DNA from: Chloroflexota bacterium
Lineage (GTDB): Bacteria; Chloroflexota; Dehalococcoidia; Bin125
Assembly: GCA_009838735.1 (NCBI GenBank)
Contig: VXQZ01000007.1
Location: 27,618 to 91,617 of the forward strand
Direction: 5' to 3'
Length of the DNA stretch: 64,000 bases
The notes beneath the pieces are model-generated. The model saw only the letters and a list, made by a program, of their open reading frames with translations, ran no database searches and had not been told where the DNA came from. Positions 1 to 9,049 of this stretch are shown here, in pieces (within the stretch, counting starts at the first letter, position 1; each line of letters begins with the position of its first letter). The position numbers and the translations under genes were made by a program.

Positions 1-383
1 GGAGTGGCGAGACGATCCATACGGCGACGGTCGAGGCGCGGTGCGGCGCTGAGACCCGCACAGAATCACTCTCCCCTTGCACGCTCGGCTCCCATGGCGC
101 ACATTAGTGCTGATATGCTGAACGAATCTTGTCCGACCCAAAGCACGCTGCGAGCCTCAGACATGCCTCCGACCAACCCACTCCCGGCTAACCAACACCT
201 TCCAAACTCAACCACTGTTCAACCACCCGAATCGGCGAAACCCAGCAATGCACGGTGCTTCGACCGTTTTGTTCTCCGCCGCCGCTCAGGAAAAAAATCT
301 CTACCAACCACTCCGACAGGGCGTGTCGGTGTCGGAAGTGCCCGCCCCGGTACCATTCAATCGACTTTTGCAGAGGAGACTCG
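1..383. other. Non-coding stretch upstream of the first gene
   Basis: No convincing gene is visible in these 383 bases. A plus-strand open frame covers most of it, but its translation is Arg/Pro/Ser-rich and has no recognisable domain. The only functional element I can support is the GAGGAG ribosome-binding sequence at about 374-379, just before the start of the next gene. I see no tRNA fold and no clear sigma-70 promoter. An upstream gene may end just outside the window. Confidence 0.5.
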
Positions 384-1268
384 ATGACTGAATACGAAAA
401 CGTCCTGGTCGAAGTCGACGGCCCGGTGGCCACGATCACCCTGAACCGTCCGGAGAAGCTCAATGCGATCTCGGGCGGGTTGCGCGACGACCTGGAAGCG
501 GCGCTGCGTGAGTTGAATCCCGGCGACGACGTCCGCGTCATCCGGCTCAAGGGCGCCGGCCGCGCGTTCTGCGCGGGATACGACCTGACGCCGGGCGGCG
601 GGGCGATGAGCTGGCGTCCGAACCAGCGCACCGGAGACCAGGCCTGGGAGCTGGGCGAGTCGCGGATCGCGCTCGACCGCGAGAACCTGCGCGTCTCTGT
701 CGACCGTTGGCTCTGGATGTGGGGTTATCGCAAACCGATCGTCGCCCAGGTGCACGGCTGGTGCCTCGCCGGCGGCGGCGAGATGATCGGCGCTTGCGAC
801 ATCGTCTTCGCGTCAGAAACGGCGCGTTTCGGCCACCCGGCCGGCCGCGCGATCGGCATTCCGCCGACCCTCGGCATGTGGCCGGCCAAGATCGGCATGC
901 TGAAGACGAAGGAGCTGCTGTTCAGCGGCGACACCGTCGACGGCATCGAAGCCGAACGAATCGGAATGATCAACCGCGCCTACCCCGAGGAACGGCTCGA
1001 CGAGGAGACGATGGCCTACTGCCAGCGGATCGCCAACGTCCCGCTGGACGGCCTGACCGTACACAAGCACTCGACCAACCGCTGGTTTGAACTGATGGGC
1101 CTGCGCGTCGCGGCCTCCGAAGGCGCAGACTTCGACGCCATCTGGCATGAAGCGCCGAGCATCGACGAGTTCGTCAACATCGGCCGCGAGAAGGGGCTCA
1201 AGGTCGCGCTCGAGTGGCGCGACGACCCGTTCGGCGACGGCCGCGGCGCGCTCAAGCGTCGGACGTAA
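384..1268 (+). CDS. Enoyl-CoA hydratase/isomerase (crotonase) family protein
   Basis: A 294-residue crotonase-fold enzyme that probably acts on an acyl-CoA thioester in the cytoplasm. The family hallmarks are FCAGYDL near residue 63 and AGGGEMIGACDI near 129, the oxyanion-hole and CoA-binding region. Glu133 aligns with the first catalytic Glu of classical enoyl-CoA hydratases. The second one, usually in FGxPE, is replaced: the sequence reads FGHPAG, with Ala153. A plain hydratase reaction is therefore doubtful, and another crotonase activity such as hydrolase, isomerase or lyase is possible. The ATG at 384 is chosen over upstream frames because GAGGAG lies 4-10 bases before it and homology starts there. 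An alpha/beta hydrolase follows 6 bases later, suggesting an operon. Confidence 0.85.
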   Translation: MTEYENVLVEVDGPVATITLNRPEKLNAISGGLRDDLEAALRELNPGDDVRVIRLKGAGRAFCAGYDLTPGGGAMSWRPNQRTGDQAWELGESRIALDRENLRVSVDRWLWMWGYRKPIVAQVHGWCLAGGGEMIGACDIVFASETARFGHPAGRAIGIPPTLGMWPAKIGMLKTKELLFSGDTVDGIEAERIGMINRAYPEERLDEETMAYCQRIANVPLDGLTVHKHSTNRWFELMGLRVAASEGADFDAIWHEAPSIDEFVNIGREKGLKVALEWRDDPFGDGRGALKRRT

Positions 1269-1274
1269 CCGTCC

Positions 1275-2156
1275 ATGCGACCACTACCGACGGCGTCAAC
1301 GGCGCAGATCCGCGGCTACCAGCTGCGGGTCTGGGAATGGCCGTCGAGCGGCGATCCGGTTCGGACGGCCGTCCTGATCCACGCGACGGGTTTCCACGCT
1401 CGCACCTGGGACGCCGTCGTGCGGCTGCTGCCCGACGACTGGCGTGTCTTTGCCCTCGACATGCGCGGTCACGGCGCCTCGCAAGCGCCGCCCGACAAGG
1501 CCGGGGCCGACTGGCGCGAGATGGCGGCTGACCTGAACGAGTGGCTGGCGCAGCGAGATCTCACTGATATGGTCGCCGCCGGACACTCGATGGGCGGCTG
1601 CGTCTGTACGATCGCGGCTGCAACGGGCGACCGCATCGAATCGCTGGCGCTGATCGATCCGGTACTGGTCAATCCTCGCGGTCCGATGCCTCCAACCCCT
1701 CCCGATAGCCTCTCAGTCGCCGCCCGCAAGCGTCGACGAATCTGGTCGAGTCCTCAGGAGATGGCGGACTCGCTGACCGGCCGCGGCGCCTTCACGCATT
1801 GGCCGAGAGAAGCAGTCGAGAGCTATGTCCGCTACGGGCTGAATCCGACCAACACGCTCGGAGAATGGGAGCTGGCCTGCGACCCCGAGGTCGAGGCCTG
1901 GTGCTTCGAGTACGCGCCAACCGTCGACCCATGGCCGGACATGGCCAGGGCGGGACAACCGACCTTGATCCTGCGAGCCGGTGAGAGCTTTGGACACGCG
2001 TCGCCGACGGGTCAGAATGCGGTCGAGGTCTTCCCCAACGCCTTCGAGTCGGTGGTCGAGGACTCGGACCACTTCATCCCCATGCGCCGCCCGGACGCCG
2101 TAGCCGAGACGATGATCACCGTGGCGCGGGACTGCTCAGCAGATAATCCGGACTGA
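1275..2156 (+). CDS. Alpha/beta-hydrolase fold protein
   Basis: A 293-residue alpha/beta hydrolase. The visible triad parts are the nucleophile elbow GHSMGG near residue 97 and a C-terminal histidine in DSDHFIP, with an oxyanion-type HATGFH near residue 36 and DMRGHG between them. The substrate cannot be read from the sequence. Esters, thioesters and C-C bonds are all cleaved by this fold. It starts 6 bases after the crotonase gene, so the two are likely co-transcribed and may act in one acyl-CoA or ester degradation route. Its 3' end overlaps the convergent radical SAM gene by 41 bases. Confidence 0.8.
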   Translation: MRPLPTASTAQIRGYQLRVWEWPSSGDPVRTAVLIHATGFHARTWDAVVRLLPDDWRVFALDMRGHGASQAPPDKAGADWREMAADLNEWLAQRDLTDMVAAGHSMGGCVCTIAAATGDRIESLALIDPVLVNPRGPMPPTPPDSLSVAARKRRRIWSSPQEMADSLTGRGAFTHWPREAVESYVRYGLNPTNTLGEWELACDPEVEAWCFEYAPTVDPWPDMARAGQPTLILRAGESFGHASPTGQNAVEVFPNAFESVVEDSDHFIPMRRPDAVAETMITVARDCSADNPD

Positions 2157-2937
2157 ATCCGGCGACGCCTGCCCGGATATCGGGAGCCAACCGGTCAGTG
2201 ATCACAGCGCTGGCGTGCTGGTAACGAGCTGAGTCCCAGGCAAGACCGTCTGCCAGGCATCTGGCTGACTCGCCGGTGCCGGCGCGGAAGTGTCCGGATG
2301 TGTCGGCGAACTGATCGATGGCGAATCGGCGCGCGCCGGTCTCGGCGACCTGCGATGCGAAGCCATCCGGATCCACAATGGGCAAGAGCGGCGTCAGCGT
2401 AATCGCGACAGGTACACCGGCTGCGGCAACAGTCGCGGCGGCGTCGAGTCGATCGCGGATCGGAGGATTGCGAGGCTCGAACGCTCGGCGGACGTCCTCG
2501 CAATCGGTCGTGATACTGAGATTGACGCAGACCTGATCGAATCGTCGAAGCAGGTCGATGTCGCGAGTCACGAGCGGGCTGCGGGTCTGAACGACCAGAT
2601 GAGCGCCCTTCTCAGCCAGGATCGGCAGCAGCGAGCGCGTCAGCTCGAGGCGTCGCTCAATCGGCTGGTACGGGTCGGTGGCGCTGCTCATGTAGATGGT
2701 CTTGCCCTCAAGCGAGCGTCGAATCCGGGAAAGTTTGAGCGTGGCGTTCTGCTTGACTCGGACCCAGTCGCCCCACGACGCCTGTTTGTCGAACGGGGCA
2801 AAGAAGGCGGCATAGCAGTAGGAACAGCCGAAGCTGCAACCCACATACGGATTGAGCGAGTGGTCGTATTTGCTGAGGTAACCGGTCCCGGGTGTCAGGA
2901 TCTGATGAGCGTCGTAGGCTTCGACGTTGAGGGACAC
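2116..2937 (-). CDS. Radical SAM protein, spore photoproduct lyase-like (SplB/Rv2578c type)
   Basis: A 273-residue radical SAM protein. Residues 34-41 read CSFGCSYC, the CX3CX2C ligand set for a 4Fe-4S cluster, preceded by NPYVGC. SATDPYQPIE and the early GTGYLSKYDHSLNPY are typical of the small SPL-like family found in many non-sporulating bacteria, whose function is not settled. There is no sign of the DNA-lesion-binding Cys arrangement of true spore photoproduct lyase, and I do not assign repair. The start is GTG at 2937. It lies 6 bases downstream of a CoA-transferase gene on the same strand and may share its transcript. Confidence 0.8.
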   Translation of the reverse strand: MSLNVEAYDAHQILTPGTGYLSKYDHSLNPYVGCSFGCSYCYAAFFAPFDKQASWGDWVRVKQNATLKLSRIRRSLEGKTIYMSSATDPYQPIERRLELTRSLLPILAEKGAHLVVQTRSPLVTRDIDLLRRFDQVCVNLSITTDCEDVRRAFEPRNPPIRDRLDAAATVAAAGVPVAITLTPLLPIVDPDGFASQVAETGARRFAIDQFADTSGHFRAGTGESARCLADGLAWDSARYQHASAVITDRLAPDIRAGVAGFSPDYLLSSPAPR

Positions 2938-2943
2938 GGCTGC

Positions 2944-4140
2944 CTAGTCGAACGCACCCGAGACCAGGTGCTCGACATATTCGTCGTCCGACATGCCGAC
3001 GATGTCTTTGTAGACGTACTCGTTGTCCTCGCCCAGCAGCGGAGCTGCCTTGGTCAGTTCGGCCGGCGTTTCGGAGAGGCGGAATGAAGGGCCGTCGTAC
3101 GCTCGGTGGCCCATGGTCGGGTGATCGAGCATCCAGAAGTGGCCTCGGTGCGCGAGTTGCGGGTCTCCGCGCAGATCCTCGGGCGTCTGCACGACGCCTG
3201 CCGGGACTCCGGCGCTCTGCAATTGCTGCATCAACTCCTCGCCTTGCTGAGTCCGTGTCCAGGAGGCGATCTCGGAATCGAGCGCGTCCGCCTCCAACGA
3301 GGTCCATGAGGGCTGACCCGCCACATCCGCCAGCGATGCCAGTTCGGCTTCGCTGGTGACGGTGATCGCGATCCAACGGTCGTCGTCCTCGCCTCGCGCC
3401 GCGCACTGGTAGGTGCCATAGGGGCGATAGTCGGGATGGCCCGCGCCGAGGGGCTGTTGCTCCCGGCCGTTGACGGTGTAATCGAGGACCATCGTTTCGG
3501 TGGCGTGGATCGCGGCCTCCATCTGGCCGAAGTCGATGTTTTGTCCTTCGCCGGTGCGGTGCCGATGGTCAAGAGCCGCCAGCAGCGCTGAGGCGGCGAA
3601 ATGTGGCACGAGGAAGTCCGTGTAGGCGACACCGGTGCCGATTGGCTCCTCACCCGGGTAGGCGGTCAGGTGAGAGATTCCGGCCGCCGCCTGGAGCACA
3701 TGCCCATAACCCTGCCACATCGACCAGGGACCGGTCAGGCCGTACATCGGCATCGAGATCATGATCAGGTCGGGCCGGACCTCATAAAGATCCTCGTAGG
3801 TCATGCCCCATGCGCGCATCGCCTTGGGCGTGAAGGACTCGGTCACGATGTCGCAGTGTTCGACGATCCGCTTGGCGATCCTGACGCCGTCGGGATGCTG
3901 CAGGTTGAGCGACACGCACTGCTTGGAAGAGTTGAAATCGGCGTAGTAGCCGCTGTTGTCGAGGCCCGGTTCATCATTGGCAAAGGGAGGAGCGCGCCGC
4001 AGCGGCTCGGGCCGGACGGAGGATTCGATCCTGATCACCTCCGCGCCATGGTCGGCGAGGTACTTGGAGACCAGCGGTCCGACGCCCACCCAGGCGAAAT
4101 CAGCGACGCGTATGCCCTCGAAGACCGTGCTGATCGCCAT
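2944..4140 (-). CDS. Type III CoA-transferase, CaiB/BaiF family (catalytic Asp present)
   Basis: A 398-residue family III CoA-transferase, which moves CoA between carboxylic acids through an enzyme aspartyl-CoA anhydride. Family marks are the N-terminal VADFAWVGVGPLVSKYLADHG, the central LTGPWS, and TGEGQNIDFGQMEA. Asp175 in VAYTDF sits at the position of the catalytic aspartate of the family. The natural acid acceptor is unknown. The gene follows a second CoA-transferase by 9 bases. The upstream partner lacks the aspartate, so the two may form a heteromer with one working active site (inference). Confidence 0.88.
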   Translation of the reverse strand: MAISTVFEGIRVADFAWVGVGPLVSKYLADHGAEVIRIESSVRPEPLRRAPPFANDEPGLDNSGYYADFNSSKQCVSLNLQHPDGVRIAKRIVEHCDIVTESFTPKAMRAWGMTYEDLYEVRPDLIMISMPMYGLTGPWSMWQGYGHVLQAAAGISHLTAYPGEEPIGTGVAYTDFLVPHFAASALLAALDHRHRTGEGQNIDFGQMEAAIHATETMVLDYTVNGREQQPLGAGHPDYRPYGTYQCAARGEDDDRWIAITVTSEAELASLADVAGQPSWTSLEADALDSEIASWTRTQQGEELMQQLQSAGVPAGVVQTPEDLRGDPQLAHRGHFWMLDHPTMGHRAYDGPSFRLSETPAELTKAAPLLGEDNEYVYKDIVGMSDDEYVEHLVSGAFD

Positions 4141-4149
4141 GTGCCGCTC

Positions 4150-5412
4150 CTAGATTGCGCCCTCGTCGGATAGCTGCATAATCTCGTCGTCCGAGAAACC
4201 GAGCAGGTTGCCGTAGACGTAGAAGTTGTGCTCTCCGATCCGCGGCGCTCGATGACGGATTGAGATAGGAGTTTTGCTCAACCTGGCCCAGGGACCCGGA
4301 TACGTGACATGGGCTTCCTCGTGCTCGACCTCTGTCCAGTAGTCGCGGGCAGCAAGGTGTTCGTTCTCGAGCAGATCGCTGGGCGTATGCACAATGCCCC
4401 AGCCATTGCGGATCTGTTGCGCCTCGGAAACCAGTTGCGCGCGGGTGAACCGCTTGCAGAACGCCACCAGCACATCATTGAGATGGTCGCCGTCTTCCCC
4501 GGTGGGAGGAATCAGGATGCCCTGCGTCGCGTCGAGCTTGGCCAGCCATTCGTCCGAGGTCAGATCGCCGGCCAAGCCGTGATGGTCGAGCCATTCGATC
4601 GTCTGCCGCGCCGTCAAACCAAAAAGTCCGCCATAGGAGAGCGCGGCAACATAGCCGTCGGCCGCCTCGTAGACGTATTGACCCGACTTGTATCCGCCAA
4701 TCTCGCGCCCGTTACCCGGACGGCCGTTGTTGATCCCGCGAATATCCCAGGTCGGCGATGCGTTGTCATGAGTGAAGGTGACTGCTTCCTGCATCGACTG
4801 ATCGACGTGCTGGCCGCGCCCGGTCTTCGTGCGCTGGTAATGCGCGATCAGCGTGCCAACCACCGCCTGCGCGGAGGCCTGGGTGAAGCCCTGCGAGGCG
4901 GTCGGCCGGATCGGCGGACGCCCGGGCGCGCCGCACAGGGATGACAGGCCGCCCATCGCCGTGCCGACCAGGTCGGTCGCCTTCCAGTTGGCATACGGTC
5001 CCTCGCGACCGAACGGCGTGATTGACGTGTGCACCAGCCGCGGATGCGATGAGCGCACCGTCTCAACGCCCAGACCCAGCGCCGCAGCGGCGTCCGGTGG
5101 ACAGGTCTCAATCAGGAAATCGGCGCTGTCCAACAACCGGGTGAAGAGTTCCTGGCCGCCAGTGGTCGTGAGGTCGAGCGTGGCGCCCAGCTTGTTGGCG
5201 TTGAATGTCCACCAGTGCAGCGAGTACTCGGGATCGACCACGTCGCCGCGGAACGGACCGATGAATCGCGACTCGTCGCCGCCCGGCTGCTCCACCTTGA
5301 TCACTTCCGCGCCCAGGTCGCCGAGCATCCGACCGGCGAGTTGGCCCAGCTCGTTGGTCAAGTCGATGACACGAAACGGAGCGAGGGGACCTGCAGCGGC
5401 TTGGGTGGTCAT
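4150..5412 (-). CDS. Type III CoA-transferase-like protein, CaiB/BaiF family, catalytic Asp missing
   Basis: A 420-residue CaiB/BaiF-fold protein with FRVIDLTNELGQLAGRMLGDL at the N-terminus and TGRGQHVDQSMQEA in the middle. In the segment that carries the catalytic Asp in its paralogues, this protein reads RPTASQGFTQAS. Ungapped alignment with the copy at 24708-25922 places Phe176 where Asp172 stands there, and no Asp occurs between residues 148 and 203. It is therefore probably not an active CoA-transferase alone. I chose the ATG at 5412 over a TTG at 5445 because a TATCAT hexamer ends 7 bases upstream and homology starts here. It is first in a likely operon with the active paralogue downstream. 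Confidence 0.85.
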   Translation of the reverse strand: MTTQAAAGPLAPFRVIDLTNELGQLAGRMLGDLGAEVIKVEQPGGDESRFIGPFRGDVVDPEYSLHWWTFNANKLGATLDLTTTGGQELFTRLLDSADFLIETCPPDAAAALGLGVETVRSSHPRLVHTSITPFGREGPYANWKATDLVGTAMGGLSSLCGAPGRPPIRPTASQGFTQASAQAVVGTLIAHYQRTKTGRGQHVDQSMQEAVTFTHDNASPTWDIRGINNGRPGNGREIGGYKSGQYVYEAADGYVAALSYGGLFGLTARQTIEWLDHHGLAGDLTSDEWLAKLDATQGILIPPTGEDGDHLNDVLVAFCKRFTRAQLVSEAQQIRNGWGIVHTPSDLLENEHLAARDYWTEVEHEEAHVTYPGPWARLSKTPISIRHRAPRIGEHNFYVYGNLLGFSDDEIMQLSDEGAI

Positions 5413-5425
5413 GGCGTGAATGATA
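5413..5425 (-). promoter_or_regulatory. Candidate -10 element for leaderless transcription of the CoA-transferase pair
   Basis: On the minus strand TATCAT (5420-5425) is followed by 7 bases and then the ATG at 5412. No Shine-Dalgarno sequence is visible. This spacing would place transcription initiation at or next to the start codon. The same arrangement occurs before several other genes in the window. No good -35 hexamer is evident. Confidence 0.45.
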
Positions 5426-5460
5426 CCGGGAGACCGCAAGGCCAAGAGGCCCAGCTAATG

Positions 5461-5490
5461 GACTCCCTCTCTCTCGGGGAGAGGGGATCG
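5461..5490. repeat. Palindromic repeat family A copy, possible hflX terminator
   Basis: CCCTCTC (5465-5471) and GAGAGGG flank a short loop, forming a GC-rich hairpin ending near 5486. It is a degenerate copy of a repeat also found at about 22.6, 23.8, 31.6 and 63.5 kb. It lies just after the hflX stop codon and before the next promoter, so it could end the hflX transcript. There is no U-tract. Confidence 0.6.
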
Positions 5491-5501
5491 GAAGGGAAGG
5501 C

Positions 5502-6623
<1,122 letters not shown>

Positions 6624-6831
6624 GAGGATCGCCCGCTCAAAGGGTGGATGTGTCGGATGGTGCTTGCGGCGACCACTCTTCGGTCGCCGATTGCGTTGAC
6701 GTGGAATCGTAGTCTCCGTCGCTACGTCGGACGGCTGACGCCATCGGACGAGGTGCAGTCTAGTCAGAGCAACAGACGGAGCTAGTTGAACATGTCAGCG
6801 CGGACCCCTTCTTGAGGTGATTGACTCCAGC

Positions 6832-7995
6832 TTACTGCGAAGTGAACGCCGCGATCCGTTCGACGCCTTCGTCGACCTCGTTGTCGGGCAGCGTCAGACT
6901 CAGGCGGATGTAGCCTTCTCCGGCCGGCCCATAGCCGTTTCCGGGAGTCACGACGACACCTTGTTCCTCGATCAGGCGGGCGGCAAAGTCGGCGGATGTG
7001 TCCCCCTCTGGGATCCTGGCCCAGATGTAGAGCGACGCCTTCGGATTCGTCACCTCAAGACCGATTGAGCGGAGCGCATTGACGACTTTGTCGCGACGCT
7101 TCTGGATGATCGCGTTGTTCGCCTCGATCACCGACTGGTCGCCGTCCAGCGCGGCGATCGCCATCTGCTGGATCGCCTGGGGGATGCCCGAGTCGATGTT
7201 GGACTTCACCCGCAGCAGCGGGTCGACCAGCTCGACGTTGCCGCAGGCCCAGCCGAGCCGCCAGCCGGTCATGTTGAATGTCTTGGAAAGGGAGAAGTAC
7301 TCCATCCCGGCGGCCTTGCCCGACGGCGCCTGCAAGTACGCGGGCGCCTCGTAACCGTCGAAGGTGACGTCGCAATAGGCGTTGTCGTGCAGCACGGCGA
7401 TCTCGTGGTCAAGGCCGAACTGGGCGGCGCGTTCAAAGAAGTCGATGTCGGCCAGCGCTCCGGTGGGATTGTTCGGATAGTTGATCCAGAGCACCCGGGC
7501 CTGCTCACGCACGTCGGCCGGGATCGCGTCGAGATCGGGCAGGAATCCGTTCTCTTCAGTCAGCGGCATGGTGTGCGAAATGCCACCCGCAAACATGGTG
7601 CCAATTGCGTACACCGGATACGCCGGATCGGGGACGAGCGCCACGTCGCCCGGATCAATGAAGCAGAGCGCCGAGTTGGCGATCCCTTCTTTCGCCCCGA
7701 TCAGCGGAACGATCTCCGTGGCCGGATCGAGTGCGACCTCGAAGCGTTGCGCCATCCAGCGGGCGATGCACTCGCGCAGCTCGGGCAGTCCTTCGGTCTC
7801 CGGATATCGGTGATTGGCAGGCACGTCGGTGTGTTCGTGCAGCGCTTCGAGAATGTGCGGATGCGTCGGCAGGTCGGGATCGCCGATGCCGAAGGAGATG
7901 ACGCGCACACCCTTCTCGCGTTGCTCCGCAATCTTGCGCGAGATTTCGACAAAGAGATAAGGCGGAAGATTCCGGACACGTTCAGCGGTGCGCAT
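6832..7995 (-). CDS. dapL: LL-diaminopimelate aminotransferase-like class I/II aminotransferase
   Basis: A 387-residue PLP aminotransferase. The Schiff-base lysine lies in SLSKTFNMTGWRLGW, with NYPNNPTGA and DNAYCDVTF upstream and the arginine of YIRLSLTLP near the C-terminus. The N-terminal region (LPPYLFVEISRKIAE, SFGIGDPDLPTHPHI) matches the DapL2-type LL-diaminopimelate aminotransferases, which convert tetrahydrodipicolinate to LL-diaminopimelate. dapF lies one gene upstream, supporting a role in DAP and lysine synthesis. A broad-specificity alanine or aspartate transaminase is the alternative. The ATG at 7995 has GAGAGAG upstream. A frame starting 57 bases earlier would only add translated repeat sequence. 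Confidence 0.78.
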   Translation of the reverse strand: MRTAERVRNLPPYLFVEISRKIAEQREKGVRVISFGIGDPDLPTHPHILEALHEHTDVPANHRYPETEGLPELRECIARWMAQRFEVALDPATEIVPLIGAKEGIANSALCFIDPGDVALVPDPAYPVYAIGTMFAGGISHTMPLTEENGFLPDLDAIPADVREQARVLWINYPNNPTGALADIDFFERAAQFGLDHEIAVLHDNAYCDVTFDGYEAPAYLQAPSGKAAGMEYFSLSKTFNMTGWRLGWACGNVELVDPLLRVKSNIDSGIPQAIQQMAIAALDGDQSVIEANNAIIQKRRDKVVNALRSIGLEVTNPKASLYIWARIPEGDTSADFAARLIEEQGVVVTPGNGYGPAGEGYIRLSLTLPDNEVDEGVERIAAFTSQ

Positions 7996-8020
7996 GAAGA
8001 CTCTCTCAGCTTGGGCGGAG

Positions 8021-8067
8021 ACCCCCTCTGCCTGCGGCATCTCCCCCTGCAAAGGGGGAGAGAGACG
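8021..8067. repeat. Palindromic repeat family B copy (CCCCCTCTGCCTGCGGCATC type)
   Basis: The element reads CCCCCTCTGCCTGCGGCAT followed by a hairpin of CTCCCCCT and AGGGGGAG. Two further copies lie at 63380-63428 and 63845-63894. It sits between the acetyltransferase-like gene and the aminotransferase gene. Read on the minus strand in frame with the aminotransferase, it encodes GEMPQAEG. Confidence 0.75.
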
Positions 8068-8070
8068 AGG

Positions 8071-9003
8071 TTAGAAGCGGCCCCAGATCTTGCCGACCTT
8101 GACGTAGGTCGTCACCCGATCGTCGTAGCGGCGCTGGACCTCGGCCGGATCGGCGGGCCGCTGATAGCTCAGCTCGTTGGTCACGTGACGGAAGCTGAGC
8201 TCTTGCAGCAGCGGTTCGCCCACGCTTTCACCCGACACGCGAAGCGTCATCGCCCGCCGATTCGCCTCGGCCCCGCGCTGCATCGCCGTTGCGAGCAGCG
8301 CACGCGAGACCTCAGTGAAGTCCTGTTCCGGGTGGACGATCAGCTCTTCAGCGGCGATCCCACGCTTCTCGGTCGGAATCGTGCGGATATACCCGGCTGC
8401 CGCGCCGTCGCATTCGGCGATCCCGATCCATTCGGAGTCGCCGAAGAACTGAGTCGCCAGCGGCGGCGCATGCGCGCCCTCTCCGGCGGCTTCCTGCTCG
8501 ATCCCGACCACCGCCTCCGCGTCGTCCTCGGATGCATCGCGGACGACAATCCCCGGCGCGAGTTCCGGCAACGTCTGATCGCGCACGTCGCGGCAGCGCA
8601 TCACCGACACCTCGGACGGCGAGGTGAAGCCCGCGCCGATCAGCATCGGCTCGACGTAGTGGCGATGGGGAAAATCGGTGTAGTCGATCACCATCAGCTC
8701 GGATTCCGAGTGCTCGGTGGCCAATTCGCCCATCTCATTGAGCAGGTTGGTCAGATGCAGGCGGATGTGATTGATCGTGTCGAACTCGTAGAAGACGCGC
8801 AGGTGCCGGCCGTAGGGAATGCCGATCACATATCCGTCGTCGCACTGCGTCGAGAGCATCCGCGGTAGACGCACCAGTTCGTCGAAGTTCACGTCGGGCT
8901 GATTGCGATAGGCGAGATTCTTCGTCGCCAGCGTTTCGTGCAGCTCGCGCACGAAACCGGGCGCGACATCCTGGGCGTGCCGCGTGTAGTCAGGTGTGAC
9001 CAT
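8071..9003 (-). CDS. Acetyltransferase-like (GNAT-related) protein
   Basis: A 310-residue protein that looks like two GNAT-type halves. The second half has EDDAEAVVGIEQEA, then GIAECDGAAAGYIRTIPTEKRG and AAEELIVHPEQDFTEVSRALLATAM, resembling the acetyl-CoA-binding part of GNAT proteins followed by a recruiting helix. The classical Q/RxxGxG/A motif is not clean, so activity and substrate are uncertain. It sits between dapF (46 bases upstream) and the dapL-like gene (75 bases downstream) on the same strand. A link to DAP metabolism is possible but only suggested by position. The ATG at 9001-9003 is the only good start. Confidence 0.6.
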   Translation of the reverse strand: MVTPDYTRHAQDVAPGFVRELHETLATKNLAYRNQPDVNFDELVRLPRMLSTQCDDGYVIGIPYGRHLRVFYEFDTINHIRLHLTNLLNEMGELATEHSESELMVIDYTDFPHRHYVEPMLIGAGFTSPSEVSVMRCRDVRDQTLPELAPGIVVRDASEDDAEAVVGIEQEAAGEGAHAPPLATQFFGDSEWIGIAECDGAAAGYIRTIPTEKRGIAAEELIVHPEQDFTEVSRALLATAMQRGAEANRRAMTLRVSGESVGEPLLQELSFRHVTNELSYQRPADPAEVQRRYDDRVTTYVKVGKIWGRF

Positions 9004-9049
9004 CAGTCGTCCATTCGCTCGTGAGTCGGGGTCGAAACGTTGTGCATGG

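Noticed and set aside
4..387. Plus-strand open frame at the start of the window
   Set aside because: Arg/Pro/Ser-rich translation, no family resemblance, no ribosome-binding site. It overlaps the well-supported crotonase start.
7387..8868. Long plus-strand open frame across the dapL-like and acetyltransferase-like genes
   Set aside because: Antisense to two better supported genes, with Arg/His-rich translation and no domain.
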